Assembly (NCBI GenBank): GCA_963576475.1
Contig: OY754977.1
Location: forward strand, 12,638,854-12,702,853
Reading direction: 5' to 3'
From: Molanna angustata
Taxonomy: Eukaryota > Arthropoda > Insecta > Trichoptera > Molannidae
Length of the DNA: 64,000 nt
Every line of letters starts with the position of its first letter. Positions within the stretch are counted from its first letter, which is position 1. This document shows positions 33,600-46,000 of this stretch, one piece after another. Under the pieces are notes generated by a model that was not told the origin of the DNA, searched no databases, and saw only the letters and a program-made list of their open reading frames with translations. The position numbers and the translations under genes are program-made.

Positions 33600-36238
33600 T
33601 ATAGTTACAACTCTTCTTTCAGACATTGGTCCATATCGAGAGATGTTTTCTAAGAATACCCTAACATCATGATATGATCTTTTATTATATGTTCTGTAAA
33701 GATTTCATACTCGTCAATTTATTTTAAAATAAAAATATAATTCTTTTGCCAAATGTAAATATGCAGAGTTGAGTCAATGATATGCTTGCTAAAATACATA
33801 TACAATTTTATATTACTTATACATATATACAACATAATGTTTTATTTAATGCGAAACATTGTGTCTTAAATAAAATCAAAAGTGTTTGCTACAAAAAGTC
33901 AAAAAAAAAACAAATGAAATGACTTAGTAAATATGATATAATTTTTGATAACAAACATGTAAGTATATTGTATTTTGCAATAAAAAGATTTCATTATGTG
34001 AATCATAAATTTCTCGACAAATTAGGAATATAACATCTATTTATCTCTACTTGATAATAAAAATATTTTTTTGTATTGAAAGTTTTGATTATCATTATTC
34101 AAACGAATAAATATGAAATAAAAAATGAATTAGTCTGAGGATAATGTAGTTTACAGAACATATGAGCACATCGCAAGATATTTGGCATCATTCAACATAC
34201 ATTATTATACATTTGTATAAAAATTAACATTAAGTATACATGATGTTATTATGATGTATATAGAGATAACCAAATATAAGGTAATTACAATATATTATAT
34301 GCTTAACTTACCATAGATCTTGGATAATCATGCATTTTATCAGAAATTTACCCCCAAAACTGTATAACCAACTGAATTTTTGACTCTATAATCATTACTA
34401 AACAATATGCAAAACAAATTATAATGAGATACTGAATTATCTTGAAATTGTACTTAAAGTTATTTATTTGATACATATTTTATTTGAAGAGCAAGATTAT
34501 ACCTTTTCAAATGCCTCCATAAATACGAAAAGAGATCAATAATTTGAATTATTTGCCTTAACTCGAGTTTTTAGAAAACTTTTAATGTAGGTTTCATATT
34601 TACAATCAAGTCAATTAAATACCACATGATTGAACTTTGAAAATTAACTTTCTGAATTACTGAAGTCGAAATGCCAAGTAACGCTATATTTTTAAAAGAA
34701 CTAGCTTTTAAATCTGCTTTATTTTATCAATAATTATGAAACCAGCTGTTTGTGTATTTATTTATCTTGGTAATTTTTAAGTTCTCATGAAAAATACAGT
34801 CTTATTACAAAAAGAGGATGTCTGGCTCTTAGTATACATAAAAATATATGATATAAAAGTTCTTTTGATAATAAGATAATAAAAAAAAATATCGATGATT
34901 CATTTACACTTCATTATCAACTACATATATGGCATATTTAATTAAAAAAATTTTTTAAGAAAAGCTCTTTTAATTGAATTTAGTTTTTTGAACGATAATT
35001 TTTGATAGAACTCTATATTATTACTTAAAAGTTCTGTTCTGTACAAAAAATACTTTGATAAAGTCTATGTTATCCAAGATCTACTCATAAAACAAGAAAT
35101 ATTTAAAATTTATCTATCGTCATAATCTGTCATATTGCCTTTTAATATTTTTTTTAAGAAACAATTAAAATAGTAATAAAAACATTAAGAAAACTTACAT
35201 AATATTGTAGGTTATAAGACAATAATATGTATATTAAATGTGTATCAATAATATTCACTGTACAACAATCAATATCTTAATCTTAATCTAAGGATAGGGA
35301 AAATAATATATTAATTCATATAAATGTATATGGTTTGATGAAAGGTAGACATGCAGTTTTATAGAATAAAACATGGTAGAGAGATCTAATGTGTGATATT
35401 GGATAAAACTTTCACTTATGTTTTATATTAACAAAGAGAACATCGGCTATTTATTACAATACACAATGGAATATTTTTGAGAAAGACAATATACATTCGA
35501 TGGAATAAAAAAACATCAGGCATTTTATTGATCAAATTTAATAACACCAGATAATTTGGTAGCAACACATAATAATATAATTTCACAATATTATTATATT
35601 ATGTTTTAATAAAAAACACTCAAATTTATTGAAAGATACATAAGATTCATATTTGGCAAAGCAACGTCTGCATTAACTTTTATTTTTATTTTTAAACTGG
35701 TACACCGCAGATAAATAAATTTTATTATTGTAAATTTACTTTACAATAATTATATTTTACTATAATTGGATATAATAAATTTATTTATACAGCTTTGCAG
35801 AATAAATATTCATCTTTATTAAAGGGATGTGTATTTTTATTATATATAAGTATATAAAATGGATAATTGTACACAACGGTCGTAAAAAGACTTTGAGTAA
35901 CACAAAACAAAAGCACTTGAATATATTTTTTTGATTTTGTAATTAGTATTTAGTATATTAAAAATAGGTGTACATAATTAATATCCATAAATCACAGAAA
36001 TGATAACATGCTTTTAATATTTACATAGTACAATATAATAATTAAAGACAAATTTCTTTGTATAAAATACACCAATATTAACATGATACAATTACAATTA
36101 TAAAAGAAAACTGAAAGTAGATTTCCAAATAACTACAAGAAATGAAAAAATGGATTTATATAACCATTAATACAAATCGTGGATTGATTATATTAGCTTT
36201 AAATTGATGTACATAAAATTATTCTGAATAATAAATGC
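33600..36238. other. AT-rich intergenic stretch
   Basis: Nothing coding or clearly repetitive seen; long A/T runs and short microsatellite-like tracts. Confidence 0.6.
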
Positions 36239-36402
36239 ATAGTTCAGTAATGAAGTTCACCCCCGATTCTGAATGTTGCCTTTTTAGGTGATATGAGACT
36301 GGTGTGTGAGGGTACATGCACATGTCATGCTTCCTTTAATAAGGTAATGCACACCTGTTGCTAGTTATATCACATTGTGGAATATGCCGTGATGGTATGA
36401 AT
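36239..36402 (-). repeat. Dispersed repeat, copy 2 (possible solo-LTR fragment)
   Basis: Reverse complement of the repeat at 7909-8066, with scattered mismatches. Similarity stops after TGAACTATG, as in the first copy. Confidence 0.55.
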
Positions 36403-36959
36403 AAAATAAAAAACAGAAGTTTGCAAAGTAAAAACTTATATTCATCTACAGTAGAAGTATGTTCGTACAAGTTATTCAATCAATATGATAAATAATGATC
36501 TTCATAATATTATGACTGACTTACCTGTATGGAATAGTAGAAAAATTATATTTCCTTTGTTTTCAAATACATTTTCTATAGTAAAATAAACACAGGACTA
36601 ATACCTTGGAGGAATAAAAACGACTAATACAAAAAGTGACAATAATATACGTACACCAATTCTTAGCCATCTTCTGATTTTAATTTTTCATGAAAATAAA
36701 TAAATTTGTATATATTTATTTAACTTTATAGGAAATAGATGTGAAATGTCAAAATTAATCTATTAATTCCTTTCCTTAATATCAATATCAGTTATGAGAA
36801 AGATGTGTTATTTAAATGTAATATTGTCATGATATATCAAAAGTTAGATATTTGAAAGATATATATTTTAACCATCATTTATTGATGTACATTAAACATA
36901 CATAGTAACAATTATGAAACATTTGATTCCAATCTCTGGTCAAATGTTTGTTTTATTAA

Positions 36960-37751
36960 CAGTGGTGTAGGGGGGGCTGGACTGTCGTACTGGCACTATT
37001 TTTTTAATATACCAATCTCAAAAATCAAATCCCATAAATGCTATGGAATTAAATCTCTATAATTTCATAGAACTAAAGAAAATATTGAGATAATATAACT
37101 GTTTCATTTAGGTACACATACCCTCTTCAGGATTATTTATTTTGTGTAAAAAATATACTGTACCTACCTACATATTGTTTTATAGTTCTAGGTATTACTG
37201 TTTTTTTAATACAAGTTTCAAAATTATGTACTTAGATGTATTGCAGTTTTTATATAAAAATTAGCTTTCCAGTTCTATTTAATTAAGCACTACACTCTTG
37301 GAGGAATGAATAGATTTGGAGACGCTCATAAGCGAAGATTTACTCACAAGATGTTTAGGTAATTTATTATAAGGCAAGTCACAAGTTTAAGATTAGTCAC
37401 AAGTCACAGCGATGACACTACAAAGGCACTCTGTAAAAAGTTATTGCGTTTTGAAATGTAGACAATACAATATTTGTACATAAAAATACAGGGATGCATT
37501 TCCTGTAAATATATTTTTTTGATAAAAAGGTATTCATAAGGCAGTAATGTTTATATTTAAAGACATATTGCCAGTATAGAATGCCAGGCAACACAGTGTG
37601 GGCATTGAAAGGAATAAAAACACAGATAGCCAATATAAAAATGATTCTTTTAAAGCTAGTATTTTGGCAGATACTCCGGTCATATTGCTTCTATGTATTT
37701 ATATTTTGTTTATGGACATTTAGCTATGGCGGCCCCTCGACTACACCTCTG
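36960..37751. mobile_element. Old hAT-like transposon remnant
   Basis: Ends CAGTGGTGTAG and (inverted) CAGAGGTGTAG, typical of a hAT subfamily. Flanks TTTATTAA and TTCATAAA agree at six of eight positions, compatible with a decayed duplication. No transposase frame. Confidence 0.6.
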
Positions 37752-39660
37752 TTCATAAAGTATTGAAATATGTTTAAACAATTTGAAATAACATTAAATA
37801 TTTTTACTTACGAGTGATTTCTGAATAAAGAAAACAAGAGGTCAAAAATTAATATACTCAATGAAAATGTATAAATTTAAAATGTACATTAATAATGTAT
37901 TATTAATAATTATTCAATTAATTGTCAATAGATAAAATAACTATTTATTCAATCTACAAAAATGTATAAAATTATTTTACAAAATACTCCTAACAGTATT
38001 TCTCAATTTTATTTCTTAAATTATTAATTGGTGTTTTATTATACGTAGTTAAATATATTAATTTATCAAAATTATTATTACATCCCAAGTTTTATTAAAT
38101 TATTGTATGTAATATTATTATAGGCTTACAAAAACTTAGTTGAATAAAAAATAAGTAAGTACTTAATGCATTTTTTAAAATCACTGTTGCACATATCAAA
38201 AGTATAAAATAATTCATATCGCCCGAGAAATACTGTCGGAGATTTCGTAAAATAAGTTTGCGCTAATTGATTTTACTATTCTTAAAAATAATGAGTCAAA
38301 TGAAATCAAATAAAATTTACTTATAAATCAAGGATATGTAAAATGGAATTGAATTGATATCATAACTTAAATATGAATTTAACAACAGTTAAAAAGAAAA
38401 ACTAGGTTGTTAAACTAAAATATTTAGTACTAAGTTTCCTTATATAAAACATTTAAATAATTACAAAAAAATTTACGTTAAAAAATAGTTAATTAAAAAA
38501 AACTTTATCGTACGAATTATTGCAACACTAAAACAGATCTATTAACGTTAAACAACAATTTTGGAAATAATAAAAAAAAATAAAGATATCTTTGCAGTAT
38601 ATCTTAATTTTTTATACCTCCTAGTATTTATATGATAAGTAAAGGCATTAGATATACATAAGATTAAGAAAAAACGAAAAATATGTATAATCATTTATGG
38701 ATTTCTTAAAAAAAGTCAGTTCAGTGCACAGTGAAATTCACATTTTGTGCTGAGCTTAACAAACCTGATGAATCGGTTGCCACTTTGATTGCATATTCAA
38801 ATAATTACATGTGCTGCAATCATTGCATTTTAATATTTCTTCCCTTAATTCTATCTGTGTCCTTGTACAGTAAAAATACAAATAGTGATTACTTTACTTA
38901 AGCTACGCACGGATAGACAATATGTTTATATGAAAACTCGTTATTCAAAGCTATTTTTAAACTTAACAAATAGACTTTGAGATAAATGACATATTTGTTA
39001 TGATATTCATACATTTTGTTTTTATTAAATTCAAAGAGATCTCTGCTAACGACAGATTAATACTGTATTTTTTATTGTACAAGGCCAATACACGAAATCC
39101 ATTTAATTTAATATGCAAAAATTATATTTTTACATATCAATGAAAGGAGGATTTGATATTTCATATCATTTAGAACTTTATTTTTTTTTTCATGTTCCAT
39201 TGTGCTCTTTGACTACGAACTTCAGAGAAATGGATAACACGAACAAAAGTATATAATTTTACTAATAAAATTCTATATTAAATTCAACTATCCATAAAAT
39301 TTTATTTTAACATATCAATAATGGTCACTGGTAGAATTTTTTTTTTTTAAAAATAACATTTTTTTAGGTCCCAGCTGAAAAAAATTTAATACTAGGGAAG
39401 TCTGAGAAAATATTGGGAAACAAACAGGAAACATGTAATTTGTTGGAACACTGACATCTCTCTCCGATACCGAGAGATCGGAGAATATCACTGACAACCT
39501 GATACCGTAGCTCAAAAGTTACATTTTTTTTATAATTATATCTAACACTTGCATCCAAAAATGTGTGTATTTTTTTATACAACTTACTCATAAAAATATC
39601 AATTAGAATTAACTTTCATTTTTGTTGTGTGTGACGTTCAATAAAATACAATATAGTACA
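37752..39660. other. AT-rich stretch downstream of unc-13
   Basis: No gene or defined repeat seen. It lies between the hAT remnant and the unc-13 poly(A) signal (AATAAA on - at 39662-39667). Confidence 0.55.
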
Positions 39661-39920
39661 TTTTATTTACAATCAACTCCTCCGAAAGAGGTGATTGCCA
39701 CAAACTGTATAAGAAACTGATGCGAGGATAAACGTTGGTATTGCGGTGCCTGTAACGAAGGCGGTTGCAACATATGGTAGGGTTCTTTAGGGCTCTCTGG
39801 AGGTTCAGGGAACGTTGCACTATCCGACACGAATACGAGCAATATTTTCCCATTCGCTGATGCCCCGTATTGCGGGCTCTTGTGCGTAGTTCAGGAGGAC
39901 ACCAATATGGTGGTATTCGT

Positions 39921-42900
39921 TCAAGGGTTGGGTGCTGGATTTTCAGTGCGTATGTCTGATTTGAGCTTAACAAATTCTTTGGCCACTTCGTCGTTGTTCC
40001 TCTGCGACAGGATGCGAAGGATGGTCCAGCCTGTCTCGTCCATTTGAATACGACTACCGAGAGACAACCAACAAGCGCAAGATCCCTGAAACAAGAATTC
40101 AGAATTAGATCCATAAAGGGATGAAAAATTCCTAAATTTGAAAACTTCTTTAAGGTAATATTAATTGATCATTTGTGTCCATATATACAGGGCCGGATAA
40201 ACGTATTTTTGCACCTGTAGCAATATATTTGAATCCGCCCCCCCCCCATTTTTTTTTTTGAATCTTAAATGTAGAACAATTTAAAATTATGTTAAATTAC
40301 ATCGGATTTAAAATGACTAAGCGGGATTTCTTACATACAAACCATCATTCCGAGCCTCTATCCGGGAACGCAAAGAGAACCGAGTGCCATACCTAAGAAT
40401 TATTGATTTATATGATTAACATTTTAGAATTTTAAGAGTCCTTTTTAAGACAACCTCCCTGACTTCTTGTTCCTGATTGTTCTATGATTTATCCGGCCCT
40501 GCATATATATTTATGACAAAAGCGATCTAGACAAGATTTGACCTCTGATTGATAGTCCAGTGTACTTCCCCTTTGTCACTGACTCATCTACATTTGTTTA
40601 TACAGCCTCATTAACTGTTAACTCATAAATCATCATGCAATGTGCTCATTGGGGATATTGAAATATATATTTTTGTTTAATTTATATTCATATAATCTCC
40701 CTACATGCTTTCTTATTATTTAGTTAATTTCTTACAAGAATTATTAATGTGCTAGCTCTTTCGTAGTTTGCCTTTACTTTTTACGTCACTTCTTTCGGCT
40801 TCATATATCTGTTTTTTGTCAGACATTCTTTCTTCAGTCAATCTATTGTTGTAGTCCATTCTTTATTCTTCAACCATGTCCTAGTCTTTTGTTGAAATTT
40901 CAGTATCATAAAGGTATTTGATGTCCTCGTTCAGATTTTATTACTCATAAAACAAAAAAAAAAAAACTTGGGATAAATATTCAACAAAATTACCTGATCC
41001 TCGATATCCTTCAGTTGCATGACAGCCACACCCACAAGACGATCCTCTCTGGCGAAACAGTAGTCCTTGACACAAACGTGAAGTTCGAAGAGGCTTAGTT
41101 GTTCTTCACCGCCAATCATGCTGAAAAACAACATGGTTATTGGAAATCCTAGCTTTTTTTATTGTAAATTAATGGATTCATAATTTATTTTATTGCTGCT
41201 TGTAAAATGCTTTGAGAAAACTATTTTGTCTGTAATTGCTTGCATCTTCCCTATGACAAAATAAAGAAATAAATTTCTTTCAACACTTAATACAAATAAA
41301 CCTATTTCTGTTTATTTTTATACGAATTTATGAATACATGAGCAAACTATCCTGGTGCTATAAAAAATATTATTACTAGTTAGTTTCATTTTTTTTTATT
41401 AAATATTTATTTTTTATTATAGAATACAAAAGTACATTTGACAATTAAATACAACAATAATTCAAAAGTATTTCCCCATTAGAAGTGCGGACACTTGTGT
41501 ATGGACACTTGTGTATTTCATTCATGTATTGATAAAATTTTTCACTTCCACAATCAATCAAAAATAATTGTAAATATTCAAAGAGTTTGTTTAAAATATC
41601 AAATGGCAAAGTTCTTTGCAAAAAGTTAAATATAAAAAAATACAAATTAAAACTTACAAAGTAAACGTTTCATTGTACTTGGGACTCCAGTTATTTGATT
41701 TGGATTTGGTGGCGAATTTCCTCTTCTTGTCGGCCAAGTGCGGTCCTATCAGGTTCACCTCAACAAACGGTCGGAACATTCCTGACTGTATTTGCCACTT
41801 GAGATCGTTGGCAGCAACAACTGCAAAACAAAAAGGCAACAGATAATTAAGACTGGAACAAATTAAACTGCTGATTTCACTATGGTTCCTTGATACAAAA
41901 ATAAAATTTAAGTAAGTGATTGTCTATAGTAGATTAAATCTCACATGAAGATTTGAGCACAATACTGTCTAATAGTTCATTTTATATTTCATTAATAATT
42001 TTTCTTCAACCTTCAAGCTTTCAACCTGATACTGCATATGCTCCACTCAAGATTCACTCCACTCAATTTGAGCTTTATCAAGGATATGAGTTTTGAATGG
42101 GTACTTAATTGATATTTTATTTGATGTAGGTACTTGTGAAAATGATCATTAATGAACAAATGTATATAGAGATTATTTTTTCATTTAATGATGGCCAAAA
42201 CTGTAGAAAGTGTCAACAAGAGGAAGAAACAGCCTCACATGTGATCTGCAAGTGCCCAGCACTAATGGAATCCAGACACAGACACTTAGGAGCTTTTATA
42301 CTTTTATTTTTTTAAGACCCAAAGTCTTGTAGGGCATCTCAATATGTAAAATACGGGACTTTATTCAAGAAACGGAACTCCTATTGAAATGACAATCCTA
42401 AGGGGAGGGTGCACAATAGATCAAAAGATGGTTGAGGTGCGGGGGCGTGTAGGCCCTACTCCTAACTAATAATATTTTTTTCATTAAATTTTCTATTATT
42501 ACTTTTACCAGATTAACTTGTAAGACGTGGTATTGAGTCGGATAAACGAGATTTAAGAGGGTTGCCTAACAATGATCTAAATGGATAGGCCGTATCATCA
42601 GGCATCCGGGTCTGCTTGTTACTATCGCCGAATGATAGAGACCCTAGATACAGTTATATGGACCAGGTGATCAGTGATGTGTTCTGTAGCAGCTACCAAG
42701 AGATGAAGAGGTTGTTGTACAACAGAGATATGTGGAGAAACGGAGTGCTTGGTGCAAACCAATTCTAGGATAGTAACTATGAAGAAGAAGAACTTGTAAG
42801 ATTTGTAGGCAGTTGATTTTTAAAAAATCTAAGTACAACTATTCGTTTTATGAGTGGTTGGATAAAAATCGGTGAATATGACGGCATAGTTAATCGTGGC

Positions 42901-43056
42901 AATTGTTCAACAAAAAAATCTGTCTGATACTAGTGGTGAAAAAAAATATGGTCATACCTTTGACAGTGACTTTGTGTTCACCAGTTGACGGATGAGTAAA
43001 CAAGTCGACTTGCAAGGAAACTTCACCAACACTACCCTCTTCTGATGTTGCAGTAT
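39921..43056 (-). CDS. unc-13: Unc-13 C2C domain, last four exons
   Basis: Exons 43056-42958, 41820-41658, 41120-40994 and 40085-39921. They encode [75 protein letters not shown] and the tail [19 protein letters not shown]. Where calcium-binding C2 domains have S-D-P-Y after loop 1, this one has F-R-P-F, so it is likely calcium-independent, as known for C2C of Munc13. In the family it binds the vesicle membrane. Stop TGA at 39921-39923. Confidence 0.93.
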
Positions 43057-46000
43057 CTGAAAAATATACACAACAGTATAAATATAACATCAGCAAAAAA
43101 TTATTATGAAACAGTGCTAGTAGTGGTTGAATTGAGGCAAGTACAGTTGAAGTATTTTCACCAAATCATTATGATTATTAGAAGGTATTTATTAGATAAA
43201 ATTTGTGGAAGAATACCTGACATAAAGGTTTCATGGTAGGTTTTTGAGATATTCAAAATTAAAACCTAAACTGAAAAGATTCAATACAAAAAGATTTTCT
43301 ACATTTTAATGCAAAAAATATGTCACAATCCCCTGTCTCAAAATACAATTTTCACTTCATGTACATCTGTGCATAATTTTGTTTTCATCTTTCAGATGCA
43401 ATATTTAAGGGCTTGACCCTATTAATTTTGAATTCTGTGAATGGGTAAATAAAATTTATTATGTACCTAAATTTAACAAAATTCTTATATTACATAACAT
43501 AAAGCCAATTCAATAGACATGATACAAACCACAAGATTTTTAAAATAGAGGTAAAAATAATTTATACAGTCAACAAGATTTACTAACTGAATAATATTTT
43601 TTAAGACAACTCTTAAAAAGAGAAGAAACTATTGGTATAATATGTTTATAATATAGAACGTTTTGTAATAATATATGTCAATACTATCTCTAGTAACTAA
43701 GTTTAAATCTATAATATAAAATATTTCTGAAACTAAATTTAATACATATTATCGTACAAAAACTATAGATAAAATTACGAAATTAATGAACCCATAGTTT
43801 CATATTTATAAGTTTAAATTAGAATTACAAATTTAGGTTCATTATTTATATTCAAATCTTATCTACAGTCATAGAAAAAATATATCTCTTAGTACTTGAT
43901 TTTAGTACCTACTCAATTCGAAAACCAGAAGATAGCTAAGCAAAACTAAATTACAAATTATTTATATATTTTCAAGCAAAAATAAAACCAGTTCCTGTGT
44001 TCAAATGAATTTTATATTTTTTTGAATAGTTAGTACTATCAAGGCATATTTCCAGATCTTAATAATTAAATAGGAAAATCATATGTACCAATATAATAAA
44101 ATGTGTCAATACATCTCAATTCATCCAGGTCATGAAATCCATAGTCTCAGAATGTCATGATTTTTTTATTAATACCATTTGCCATCCTTATTAACAATCT
44201 GAAATTTTATGTTGATATGTTGAATAGTTTTTGAGATATGATTTTTCAAAATTTGTAATAAAAAACATTTTTGTTCCGAGCTTTTAGGTGGAGACACAAG
44301 GTTTTACTAAAAAAATCATAACTTATATTAGTTGCAAAATGTATTGTTCCTTGTTTTGTAGAGATTTAACAAAATATAAGTGAAAAAATCATTATGATAT
44401 GATGAAAATTGTCCAAGTTATGAATTTTTTAGTAAGACCTTGTGTGTCTGCCTAAAAGCTCGTAAGCAACAAAAATGTTTTTTTTTTGAAAAATCATATC
44501 TTAAAAAGTATTCAAGATATCAACATTAAAATTCAGATTTTTAATAAGGATGGCAAATGGTGTGAATGAAAAAAATCATGACTTTCTGAGACTATGGATT
44601 TCATTTTTATTTTTTTCTGGATGAACTGAAATGGATATATCCAAATGTTATGTAAAATTACAGTTGATATTAGTTTTGAAACTTAGGAATAATTTCTAAT
44701 CAGAGACTGACACTTACATTACTATTATGGGGTAACTAACTTACTATTTGCACTTTGATTATAATCCGAGGCTTAGCCAGTTTTGGCTATACAACAAACT
44801 GGGTAAGAGTCGGATTATAGTTGCAAATAGTAAGAAAAGCCCCTAAGAGTTTAGATTTTGATCCATTTGAAAGTTTCAACTGATATCTAACCAATGCTTG
44901 ATGGAATATCAAACTTGAAAGTAGATTTTGGCAATGTGACCAAGGTTTTATTTTGCTTGAAATATTAGAAATGATAAATAATAATAAAATTTAAATCTAA
45001 ATACTACAACTATTGCGGTGAATTCAAGTAACAGGAACATAATTGATTTTGTATTCAAATACATGTTCCATATGATATAAAAGCTACATCTTTTTTTGAT
45101 AATAAAGAACTCAAATATTTAATAGTATAAAATGCTAGAAATATATTGATAGATTTAGCAGGGGGGAATTTTTATTTATAAATTGATACAAGTTATATAA
45201 ACTGGTAATGATTAAGGGATGAAATAGAAAAAAAACTATTTTAAAATGAGGTATATCTGAATTAATTTAAAAGGAAAAATTAAGTGTTGAAATTATTTAC
45301 AAAATTTAATAAAAGTGTTACTTATAATGATAATTACACTTTTATTTCAAAATCAGTGTATCCAGCCTGAATAATAACAAGAGTAGAACATTTTTTATGG
45401 TCACATACATTATTTATTGTCTGTGATGAATAAAAAAAATGTGTTAAATATTGATCATTTAAACGACAAGACAGAATTATGGTTATTAATTAAGTTGAAA
45501 AATTGAATAAAAATTTTCTTTCATAAAACAGGAAACAGCAGAATGTAGTAAATTTTCAGTATTGGATGCAGTCAAACATTTTTTTAAAATAAATACAATA
45601 TTATTTTATTACCCTCGAGTGTAATGAATGTCATTTCACATAAATCAATTAATAAAAAGAAGTGAGATAAATTCTATAGAAGACTCCACTTGATTTTTTC
45701 ATTACGGACACACAATAATCACACATTTTATGACTTTGTGTAAATTTTTTAAATATGACAAAATGTTCTGATATAATATATGAGGATGTGTAAAAAAATG
45801 AATCATGTGATATTTAAAATATTGCATATAATGTGCAAAAAAGGACTTAATTTATACAATAAAATGATATTGATACAATGTTGTCTATGTGTAATAAAAG
45901 CCTATATGTGTGAAGTGTGAACGACAGAACAAAAAATGTGTAGGCAATTAAATGTGTTTAAAAAAAACATCATTAAGTACATATTTGAATAAGTATATTA

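Noticed and set aside
39364..39591. 75-codon open frame on - near the unc-13 3' end
   Set aside because: Lies beyond the unc-13 poly(A) signal in AT-rich DNA, with no domain.
39638..40114. 158-codon open frame on -
   Set aside because: Overlaps the last unc-13 exon in the wrong frame; only 39921-40085 in the unc-13 frame is supported.
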